Shown piece after piece: positions 1 to 5,292 of a stretch of 10,573 nt of DNA. Source of the DNA: Anaerolineaceae bacterium UBA1363 (GTDB taxonomy: Bacteria; Chloroflexota; Anaerolineae; Anaerolineales; Anaerolineaceae). Location: positions 14,731-25,303 of the forward strand of contig DBRR01000028.1 in NCBI GenBank assembly GCA_002306055.1, in the 5' to 3' direction. How positions within the stretch are numbered: the stretch's first letter is position 1; each line of letters starts with the position of its first letter. The translations under genes were made by a program, and so were the position numbers. The notes under the pieces were generated by a model. The model did not search any database. It saw nothing but the letters and a program-made list of their open reading frames with translations, and was not told the DNA's origin.

Positions 1-40
1 TAATCCTATGATCCGAGATAGCCTCCTTGCTTGATAAAAG

Positions 41-76
41 TGTAAACAATCACCCTAAACAACATGTAAACCATCA
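41..76 (+). repeat. Direct repeat TGTAAACMATCA, possible remnant IS end
   Basis: TGTAAACAATCA (41-52) recurs as TGTAAACCATCA (65-76), 24 bases apart start to start, with CCCTAAACAAC between. Multiple short direct repeats of this TGTAAAC-ATCA kind resemble the repeated transposase-binding motifs at ends of IS21-family elements. No transposase gene follows to the right within the window. If the interpretation holds, this is a solo or decayed end, or the edge of an element lying to the left. The repeat itself is seen; the IS link is inference from memory of family ends. Confidence 0.35.
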
Positions 77-133
77 TTGTCTTGACATAAACCCCCTCCG
101 TACGGCTGGGCTTCAGTCCAATCGCTGAGTCCG

Positions 134-183
134 CCTTGTGACAGATTTCCTGTCATCGCAAGGAACGAAGCGGCATAGCAATC
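134..183 (+). repeat. GTCATYGC-type dispersed hairpin element, 5' copy
   Basis: The core pairs CCTTG plus TGACAG (134-144) with CTGTCA (150-155) and CAAGG (159-163), with a three-base bulge. It is followed by GAACGAAGCGGCATAGCAATC (163-183). This matches the widespread GTCATTGCGAGGAACGAAG...GCAATC type of extragenic repeat. A related copy in opposite orientation lies at 10060-10133, sharing TGACRGATTTCCYGTCATCGC. Such elements are non-coding and of unknown function. They are usually dispersed in many copies, which cannot be shown from this window alone. Confidence 0.7.
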
Positions 184-221
184 AGCTCGATACTTTTACA
201 TTTAAAAACGATATCTTAGTA

Positions 222-392
222 GGGTGGATTGGCGTCAGAGTATCTCACCCTGCCTGAACATCGAAATAGCCAACCCACCAAAAACAGCAATCTTCCTTGC
301 ATACCGTGTTGATGAATCAATTTGCTTGTGCTTAGGTGGGTAGGCTACAACTCGGTGTGCTCCTGCATATGCTTTGTGACGCCAACCCACCC
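222..392. repeat. Nested inverted-repeat element (about 170 bp)
   Basis: The outer arms GGGTGGATTGGCGTC (222-236) and GACGCCAACCCACCC (378-392) are complementary at 14 of 15 positions. A second pair is nested inside: GCCAACCCACC (269-279) against GGTGGGTAGGC (335-345), complementary at 10 of 11. All four arms are versions of the same GGTGGGTTGGC motif, alternating in orientation. This could be a small non-autonomous mobile element, or two insertions of the same short palindromic repeat. No protein is encoded. Confidence 0.6.
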
Positions 393-402
393 TTCGCCTT
401 AT

Positions 403-475
403 GTTGTGTAAGCCAGCGAGTGTGAGGTCAGGTTCAACCCCGCAAAAATACACGGGGCAGGCAGCGGAACCTGAC
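403..475 (+). repeat. Double-stem repeat, copy 1
   Basis: The outer stem GGTCAGGTTC (426-435) pairs perfectly with GAACCTGACC (467-476). The inner stem CCCCG (438-442) pairs with CGGGG (453-457) around a 10-base loop. The copy opens with GTTGTGTAAGCCAGC and is nearly identical to the copy at 514-585, apart from an 8-9 base variable stretch before the outer stem. Conservation of both stems between copies suggests the folded form matters to its spread or function. Confidence 0.75.
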
Positions 476-513
476 CCACCCAGACGGAAAGAGGGAAAAG
501 AAAAAAGAAATGA

Positions 514-585
514 GTTGTGCAAGCCAGCATTATGATGTCAGGTTAAACCCCGCAAAAATACACGGGGCAGGTAGCGGAACCTGAC
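514..585 (+). repeat. Double-stem repeat, copy 2
   Basis: This is the second copy, starting GTTGTGCAAGCCAGC. The outer stem is GTCAGGTT (537-544) with AACCTGAC (578-585). The inner CCCCG-loop-CGGGG hairpin (548-552 and 563-567) and its loop CAAAAATACA are identical to copy 1. One outer base pair at the stem base and one next to the inner loop are lost relative to copy 1 (a C-to-A change after GGTT). Confidence 0.75.
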
Positions 586-620
586 TTACGAAAACACCTT
601 TAGGTGTCAAAATTAAATCA

Positions 621-635
621 GGAACCTGACCTACG
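621..635 (+). repeat. Partial third copy of the double-stem repeat (right arm)
   Basis: GGAACCTGACCTACG repeats the right outer arm of copy 2 (GGAACCTGACTTACG, 576-590) with one mismatch, without the rest of the unit. It is probably a truncated copy or a recombination scar. Confidence 0.55.
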
Positions 636-668
636 CAAATCAATCGCCTGATATACCAGATGTCACGG

Positions 669-697
669 TTGACAAACCCCCGCTTGGGGTTTAAACT
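669..697 (+). promoter_or_regulatory. Promoter of the recombinase-like gene, inverted repeat in spacer
   Basis: A perfect -35 box TTGACA (669-674) is followed after exactly 17 bases by the -10-like TAAACT (692-697). This predicts a transcript start near 704 and a leader of about 34 bases before the ATG at 738. The spacer is almost filled by a perfect inverted repeat, AAACCCC (674-680) and GGGGTTT (686-692), with loop CGCTT. That could be an operator or, less likely, a weak hairpin terminator; no U-run follows. The promoter lies inside the reading frame open from 660, which argues for the downstream start. Confidence 0.6.
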
Positions 698-737
698 TAA
701 TTTTCAATTATTGACTATACGAAACGTTGGAGGCAAC

Positions 738-1682
738 ATGAACGCACAATCTGAAGTTGTCAGCGCACACATCCAGGAGAGCACTCTCCTCCAACCCGCG
801 ATTCAAGCATGGAAAATCTACCTGCGCGATCAGGGCAGGTCTCATCATACGCTAAAAGCCTTTACTGCCGACCTGGCACTGCTGGAAAGCTTTTTACCCG
901 CTGATAAAACCATCGGCAGTATCACCACAAAAGACCTTGAAGATTACCTCACCTGGCTCGAGAAGGACCGCGACGTTCCCTGCAGCCCCAAAACTCTCTC
1001 CCGCCGGATCACTTCCATCAAGTCGTTTTTCCGCTGGCTGGTGAAAGGCGGCGTGCTCAACGCTGACCCTGCTGAAAAAGTGATCCAAAAGACGGTCATC
1101 AGCCCTCTCCCGACTGTGCTCACTCCAACCGAATGCACCCAGGCGCTGGATGCTGCCGATGCACTGCGGACAGCTGCCAACCCGGACCCGCGTCCCTACA
1201 CGCTGATGCTGCTCGTGCTTGAAACCGCCATGAAAAAGGGTGAATGCCTGAGCTTGATGACCAACCATCTCGAAATTGAGAATCCCGACCAGGCTTACAT
1301 CCACGTGCGTTATGGGCAGTCGCGCTATCGCTACAAGGAACGCAAAGTGGGGGTTTCGCCGGAGTGGGTGGCAGCCTACCATGAATATGCTGAAAAGTAC
1401 CAGATCAAGGACCAGGTTTTTCCCTGGTCGCAGCGCCGCCTCGAATACTTATTGGAGGATGTCACCAAAGCTGCCAATATGGAAAAGCACATTTCCTTCG
1501 ACATGCTGCGCTGGACGAGCGCGCTGATTGACCTTAGCAATGGGGTCGAAAGGGACAAGATTCGCCAGAAACTTGGCATTTCCAAGGTGCAATGGCGCGA
1601 AGTGAGCAACAAACTACTCAGCCTGGCAGAGGAGAATGGTTATCCCATTCCAGAAGAAACTGCTGAAGGCGAGACGATTTAA
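738..1682 (+). CDS. Tyrosine-recombinase-fold protein lacking catalytic residues
   Basis: 314 residues with the two-domain layout of XerC/XerD-type recombinases. The N-terminal SAM-like core-binding domain is at about 20-110 (LRDQGRSHHTLKAFTADLALLESF, cut here to its pattern of a T-x-x-x-Y/F core), and the catalytic fold at about 125-300. The active site is degraded: the usual TGLR arginine is lysine (TAMKKGE, K166). HxLRH is DMLRW, so the first histidine is D255 while R258 is kept. The LGHSS histidine is I281, and the nucleophilic tyrosine position is serine (S290). It therefore should not cut DNA but may still bind it. The frame is intact, so it is probably a conserved DNA-binding pseudoenzyme rather than decay. 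The ATG at 738 is preferred over 660 because it follows GGAGG (729-733) and a good promoter. The LCP gene follows after 26 bases. Confidence 0.8.
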   Translation: MNAQSEVVSAHIQESTLLQPAIQAWKIYLRDQGRSHHTLKAFTADLALLESFLPADKTIGSITTKDLEDYLTWLEKDRDVPCSPKTLSRRITSIKSFFRWLVKGGVLNADPAEKVIQKTVISPLPTVLTPTECTQALDAADALRTAANPDPRPYTLMLLVLETAMKKGECLSLMTNHLEIENPDQAYIHVRYGQSRYRYKERKVGVSPEWVAAYHEYAEKYQIKDQVFPWSQRRLEYLLEDVTKAANMEKHISFDMLRWTSALIDLSNGVERDKIRQKLGISKVQWREVSNKLLSLAEENGYPIPEETAEGETI

Positions 1683-1708
1683 AAAAACCATTTAGAATTG
1701 AAGAGAAT

Positions 1709-2674
1709 ATGACATATACCGTTAAAAACCAACGGAAACACCGGTTTCCATGGGGCATCCTGCTCGGTTTGGCTGCCCTGATTTTTGTTTTGCTGGCAGT
1801 GCTGAGTGTGAATGAGATTCGCAACGGCAACCCCGGCTTCCTGACCAATTTATGGCAGACGCCAGACCGCTATGCGGATGACCCCTGGCTTGCCAACAAC
1901 CCAAATGCCATTCCGGTCCCAAACGAGGTCAAAACGATCTTGCTGCTTGGCTCGGATTTTCGTCCCGAACTTGGCTACCGCACGGATGTGATGCTGCTAA
2001 TGGGGCTGAACACCCGCACCAACGAGGTACATCTGATCTCCTTCCCACGCGATCTGTGGGTCAACATCCCAGGGTTGGGCGAGCAGCGCCTGAATACCGC
2101 GTTTCCTTTTGGCGACTGGCAGGGACTGAGCGACACTTTTGCTGCTAATTTTGGTTTCAGACCTGACCACTATGCCATGGTGGACTTCCAGGGCTTTAAG
2201 CATCTGATCGATGTTTTGGATGGGATCGTGGTCACCGTCGGCGAGCATATGGAAGACGAATGCCACATGAACCCTTCGGGCTGGTGCGTGGTGGAGCCTG
2301 GCGAGGTGCCGATGAACTCCGACGAGGCGCTCTGGTATGTACGCGCGCGTTTAAATTCTTCAGATTTCGACCGTACACGGCGGGCACAGGAAGTCATCCA
2401 GGCGATGGCAAAAAAGGCCTTTCAGCCTTCTGAGATTTTGAACCTGGATAATGTCATCCGGGCAATCTTCAGCACAGTCCAGACAGACATGAGTTTCTCT
2501 GATACGATTCTCTACGCTTTGCCGGCAAGGAAATTTGTGGATATGAAGTTCACGACTTTTCGTTTGACCCCTGATGACGCCGTGCCAGGCACCGCCTATG
2601 GCGGGGCTTCTGTGCTCTTCCCCAACTACCCTGCCATCCGGGAAAAACTACTTCAGTTTTACTGGGTCAATTAG
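1709..2674 (+). CDS. LytR-CpsA-Psr (LCP) family envelope protein
   Basis: 321 residues with a short cytoplasmic N-terminus, one membrane helix (about 15-36) and an extracytoplasmic LCP domain (about 70-260). LCP enzymes move undecaprenyl-phosphate-linked glycopolymers (teichoic acid, capsule or arabinogalactan, depending on the organism) onto peptidoglycan. Visible family motifs are LLLGSDFR...YRTDVMLL with R91 and D93, SFPRDLWV with R114 and D115, the LDG motif, and YVRAR...DFDRTRRAQ with D219, D221, R222, R224 and R225. These cover the pyrophosphate- and metal-binding residues of the family. A weak AAGAG sequence precedes the ATG, and a TAGAAT hexamer (1693-1698) could be a local -10. The gene may also be read through from the recombinase-like gene. 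Its last 27 bases overlap the end of tilS on the other strand. The acceptor polymer in this organism is unknown. Confidence 0.9.
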   Translation: MTYTVKNQRKHRFPWGILLGLAALIFVLLAVLSVNEIRNGNPGFLTNLWQTPDRYADDPWLANNPNAIPVPNEVKTILLLGSDFRPELGYRTDVMLLMGLNTRTNEVHLISFPRDLWVNIPGLGEQRLNTAFPFGDWQGLSDTFAANFGFRPDHYAMVDFQGFKHLIDVLDGIVVTVGEHMEDECHMNPSGWCVVEPGEVPMNSDEALWYVRARLNSSDFDRTRRAQEVIQAMAKKAFQPSEILNLDNVIRAIFSTVQTDMSFSDTILYALPARKFVDMKFTTFRLTPDDAVPGTAYGGASVLFPNYPAIREKLLQFYWVN

Positions 2675-4102
2675 CTGATCCGGCGCGTGCAACTGGAGAT
2701 GCAGGATTTCGTTTTCATCTCCGAGCAAGCGCCAAGCCTGGGCTATACGCAGCCCTGCCACCCAAAGAATAGATCCTCCGCTCAGCACTAAAGGCCATCT
2801 TGCCCGCGCTGACCGGGGGATTTTTTGGTTGACGAAGAAGTCGCTCAACTTCTGATGCTTCAGTACCATGCCCAATGGAGACCAGCGTTCCCCGGTTTGC
2901 ATCAGGCGGACTTCCAGCGGCCATTCGAGGTCCAGTGGATTGAGCCAGGCATGAAGCGGATGAGTTTTGAGTTCTTCAGGCAGGGACTTGTACTTGCTGA
3001 CATCGATCAATTCTGCCGTAAGCTCCCAACCAGCGTTCAGTTTTACTTTGCCGCCGCGTTTCAGCTTAAGCCCGGAGGGGTCTGTGAGTTGAGGGTAATC
3101 CCTATGCCAATGCTGATACGTGCGTGGTGCAATCACAAATTCACTTTCGAAACAAAAAACCCACAAGCCCCCTGCCAGAGGGGTCTGCGAAGTGCCGCCC
3201 GTGATCGCTGCCAGGGCTCTTTCGACCGCCTCAAATCCAAGGTCTCGTGACTCAGGGCTCAATCGCACAAACGCCTGTCTGATAACCAGCCTTTGCAGGC
3301 TGAGATGCAAGCCTAAAAAGACCTCTCTGCTGAAAACCAGCCCGTCTTTCTCAGTCCGCACAAGCGCACGCCCAAATGCCTCATCAGCCAGCGTTTCAAG
3401 CAGTTGTCGGTCGGCTGAAAGGGTAAGCGCGGTGCGCACGAGCGCCCGCCTGAACCCCGGATTGTTTTGTTCCAGCTGTGGGATCAGTTCGTGGCGCAGG
3501 TGGTTGCGGAAGAAACTGAGGTCGGCATTGCTCTCATCTTCAAGCACTTCCAGATCATGAACCTGGCAGTATTCCTGGATCTCCTGCCGGTAAATTTGGA
3601 GCATAGGGCGAAACAGGGATAATTCGGGATCGATCCCGCTCAGAATACTCCTGGGCTGCATACCTGTCAGCCCGCTCAAGCCGCTGCCGCGCAGAAAGTG
3701 CATCAGGACCGTCTCCACCTGGTCATCCGCATGGTGCCCCACCACCACCCCCTGGGCGCCATGTTCGCGCGCAAGCTTGAACAAAAAGCGATATCGGCAT
3801 AAGCGAGCCGCTTCTTCGATGCCAAGCTTGTTTTGCAGCGCAAATTGCCCCACATCCTGTCTTTCACTAAAGAAGGGCAGCCCCAATTCCGCCATGCGTT
3901 GGCTCAAAGCGTTTGCCTGGGCTGCGGAGCTCTCGCGCAGGGCGTGATCGAGATGCCCCACGATCAGTTTGAAACCGCCCTCTCTCAGGCAGTGTACCAG
4001 GCACAGGCTGTCCGCACCACCCGAAACCCCCACAACCAATGGAAGTTCAGGGTTGACGCCACAATCCTTGATCAAAGATTGAGTGATACGCTCTGCTAAC
4101 AT
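2648..4102 (-). CDS. tilS: tRNA(Ile)-lysidine synthetase
   Basis: 484 residues. TilS uses ATP and lysine to convert cytidine 34 of the CAU-anticodon tRNA-Ile to lysidine, which makes it read AUA instead of AUG; this is essential in most bacteria. The N-terminal PP-loop ATPase carries SGGADS at 27-32, followed by GHLDHALR, the family's GIEEAARLCRYRFL and VGHHADDQVET. Then comes the tRNA-recognition motif RNHLRHELIP. The C-terminal domain ends with the typical KLSDFFVNQKIP, R-x3-PLV and ILWVAGLRI motifs. The length is near that of E. coli-type full-length TilS. The frame is open another 205 codons upstream, but that part has no family similarity and runs into coaE. The ATG at 4102 sits six bases after a TATAAT on this strand, suggesting a leaderless message. 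Confidence 0.95.
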   Translation of the reverse strand: MLAERITQSLIKDCGVNPELPLVVGVSGGADSLCLVHCLREGGFKLIVGHLDHALRESSAAQANALSQRMAELGLPFFSERQDVGQFALQNKLGIEEAARLCRYRFLFKLAREHGAQGVVVGHHADDQVETVLMHFLRGSGLSGLTGMQPRSILSGIDPELSLFRPMLQIYRQEIQEYCQVHDLEVLEDESNADLSFFRNHLRHELIPQLEQNNPGFRRALVRTALTLSADRQLLETLADEAFGRALVRTEKDGLVFSREVFLGLHLSLQRLVIRQAFVRLSPESRDLGFEAVERALAAITGGTSQTPLAGGLWVFCFESEFVIAPRTYQHWHRDYPQLTDPSGLKLKRGGKVKLNAGWELTAELIDVSKYKSLPEELKTHPLHAWLNPLDLEWPLEVRLMQTGERWSPLGMVLKHQKLSDFFVNQKIPRSARARWPLVLSGGSILWVAGLRIAQAWRLLGDENEILHLQLHAPDQLIDPVKLK

Positions 4103-4108
4103 GCCCAA

Positions 4109-4114
4109 ATTATA
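4109..4114 (-). promoter_or_regulatory. -10 box of tilS (predicted leaderless)
   Basis: Read on the minus strand, this is a perfect TATAAT with six bases (TTGGGC) before the tilS ATG, so transcription should begin at or next to the A of the start codon. No Shine-Dalgarno sequence fits in that space. A -35 is poor: TTGTCG (4135-4140) lies 20 bases away. The TCCTCGACAA stretch (4131-4140) may be shared with the divergent coaE promoter. Confidence 0.55.
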
Positions 4115-4153
4115 GCATCCGCCCTCTTTTTCCTCGACAACGTAATGTTTTGA

Positions 4154-4159
4154 TATACT
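4154..4159 (+). promoter_or_regulatory. -10 box of coaE (predicted leaderless)
   Basis: TATACT is followed by six bases (AATGTA) and the coaE ATG at 4166, the same spacing as on the tilS side. The nearest -35-like hexamer, TCGACA (4134-4139), is only 14 bases upstream, so the -35 is weak or non-canonical. There is no ribosome binding site upstream of the ATG. Confidence 0.55.
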
Positions 4160-4165
4160 AATGTA

Positions 4166-5236
4166 ATGAAACCCGCACCTTTTGTCATCGGTCTCACAGG
4201 CAACATTGCCTCCGGTAAAAGCGTCGTCTTGCAGTACCTGGCAAATCTTGGCGCTCTGACGATCGATGCAGACCTCGCGGCGCAGGAAACCTACCTCCCC
4301 GGCAATCCTGCCTACGAACCCATCCTGGCGCGTTTTGGTTCCGATCTCACATTTAGCGATGGGCAGATCAACCGCAGCAAACTGGGACGCATCGTTTTCC
4401 GTGATCCAACCGCCCTGACGGAACTGGAAGCGATCATTCATCCCCTGGTTACCAGCAGAATCCTCGAACGCATTCAAACGACCCAGCGGGATGTAGTCGC
4501 CATCGAAGCTATCAAACTCTTCGAAGCAGGGATCGACAAACAATGCAATGCGGTTTGGGCCATCGCCGCAGACGATGAAGTACGGCTTGAGCGCCTGATG
4601 GAAGGGCGTGGATTGGATGAAAGCGCGGCGCATCAGCGCATCCTTTCCCAGTCGCCCCAATCTGAAAAAATTCTTTTGGCAGACCATGCTATTTACACTG
4701 ATACCAGTTTTGCCCACACCTACGAGCAGACCCGCGAGCTGTATAGCGGCTTAGGGCTGTCGCCTTTTGAAGTCGACTCCGAAGAGGATGGGATTCGGCT
4801 CAGCCATCTTGACCCAACGGTTTTTGCGACCGCCTCCTCTTTTATGGAGGAAAAGACCGAACAAAAATGGGAAGACGAAGATCTCTATCGTTTGCTCGGT
4901 CAACGAACGGTGGTGGCGTTTTATAAAGGTGGGCAGTTGGTCCAACTAATGATTTTCCGCATCGAGCAAAGTATGGCTGTTTACCTGGCGCATGCGCCTT
5001 TCCGGTCCGATCTGCTACCATCAAAAGTCAGTTTTCCCCTGTTGAAGCAGTACCTGGCAGGGCTAAGCGACATGCTGATTGTGGCAAAGGATTTCATCTC
5101 ACCGGAAGAAGCAAAATTGCTGGGATTCACCTATGGCGACGATGACCCGCCAGTACACCCGGTGCTCTATAACAACTTCCTGCGCAAGCATGGACTGATG
5201 CCTGGCGAGGTGTATTTCACTAAAATTCAAGGATAA
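4166..5236 (+). CDS. coaE: Dephospho-CoA kinase with unassigned C-terminal domain
   Basis: CoaE phosphorylates the 3'-hydroxyl of dephospho-CoA, the last step of coenzyme A synthesis. Residues 1-198 are a full kinase: P-loop GNIASGKS (12-19), the DAD motif (34-36) followed by PGNPAY, IHPLV, an FEAG segment, and RLMEGRGL...RILSQ...AD before a terminal helix. This alone matches the usual length of about 200. The remaining 158 residues (199-356) are an extra domain that I do not recognise. It is acidic at first (DSEEDG, EEKTEQKWEDED), then alternates predicted strands and helices, and ends in an aromatic- and proline-rich stretch (HPVLYNNFL). It is not the GrpB/UPF0157 domain fused to CoaE in some actinobacteria, as far as I can judge. 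A divergent acetyltransferase-like fold is possible but unsupported. cdaA starts 56 bases downstream. Confidence 0.92.
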   Translation: MKPAPFVIGLTGNIASGKSVVLQYLANLGALTIDADLAAQETYLPGNPAYEPILARFGSDLTFSDGQINRSKLGRIVFRDPTALTELEAIIHPLVTSRILERIQTTQRDVVAIEAIKLFEAGIDKQCNAVWAIAADDEVRLERLMEGRGLDESAAHQRILSQSPQSEKILLADHAIYTDTSFAHTYEQTRELYSGLGLSPFEVDSEEDGIRLSHLDPTVFATASSFMEEKTEQKWEDEDLYRLLGQRTVVAFYKGGQLVQLMIFRIEQSMAVYLAHAPFRSDLLPSKVSFPLLKQYLAGLSDMLIVAKDFISPEEAKLLGFTYGDDDPPVHPVLYNNFLRKHGLMPGEVYFTKIQG

Positions 5237-5261
5237 CAGGTAAAAAATTAGTTTTAGGGGG

Positions 5262-5267
5262 TATACT
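5262..5267 (+). promoter_or_regulatory. Possible -10 box of cdaA
   Basis: TATACT is preceded by GGGGG and has no clear -35. It would start a transcript near 5274, giving a leader of about 20 bases that contains AGGGAAGG (5276-5283) as a Shine-Dalgarno sequence nine bases before the cdaA ATG. It could give the cdaA-cdaR unit its own expression apart from coaE. Confidence 0.4.
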
Positions 5268-5292
5268 TTAATGCAGGGAAGGCATTGCAAGT

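Larger units (their letters stand above)
1..660. other. Gene-free, repeat-rich intergenic region
   Basis: I see no credible coding sequence here. The longest open frame (minus strand, 235-522) runs through inverted repeats and has no family resemblance or ribosome binding site. The region is instead a mosaic of structured repeats, listed separately: a possible insertion-sequence end (41-76), a GTCATYGC hairpin element (134-183), nested inverted repeats (222-392), and two-and-a-half copies of a double-stem repeat (403-635). A short perfect inverted repeat, ACACCTTTAGGTGT, lies at 594-607. Such stacking of repeats suggests a tolerant insertion site rather than a regulatory region for the genes downstream. 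Confidence 0.75.

Noticed and set aside
431..441. GGTTCAACCCC resembling a tRNA T-loop
   Set aside because: The flanking bases do not form a T-stem and no acceptor, D or anticodon arm surrounds it; it is part of the double-stem repeat.
235..522. Minus-strand open frame of 95 residues
   Set aside because: It is built across inverted and double-stem repeats, with no ribosome binding site or recognisable domain.
403..585. Possible CRISPR array
   Set aside because: There are only two units of about 72 bases with internal stems and no regular spacers, and no cas gene is nearby.
652..660. TATACC just before ATG 660 as a leaderless start of the recombinase-like gene
   Set aside because: Only two bases separate it from the ATG, too close for a transcript start, and the promoter at 669-697 with GGAGG before 738 explains the gene better.
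674..692. AAACCCC-loop-GGGGTTT as an intrinsic terminator
   Set aside because: No T-run follows and no gene upstream needs ending; its position between -35 and -10 boxes fits an operator better.
4103..4717. Upstream extension of the tilS frame by 205 codons
   Set aside because: It lies antisense within coaE, has no TilS-family features, and the ATG at 4102 begins a complete TilS with its own -10 box.
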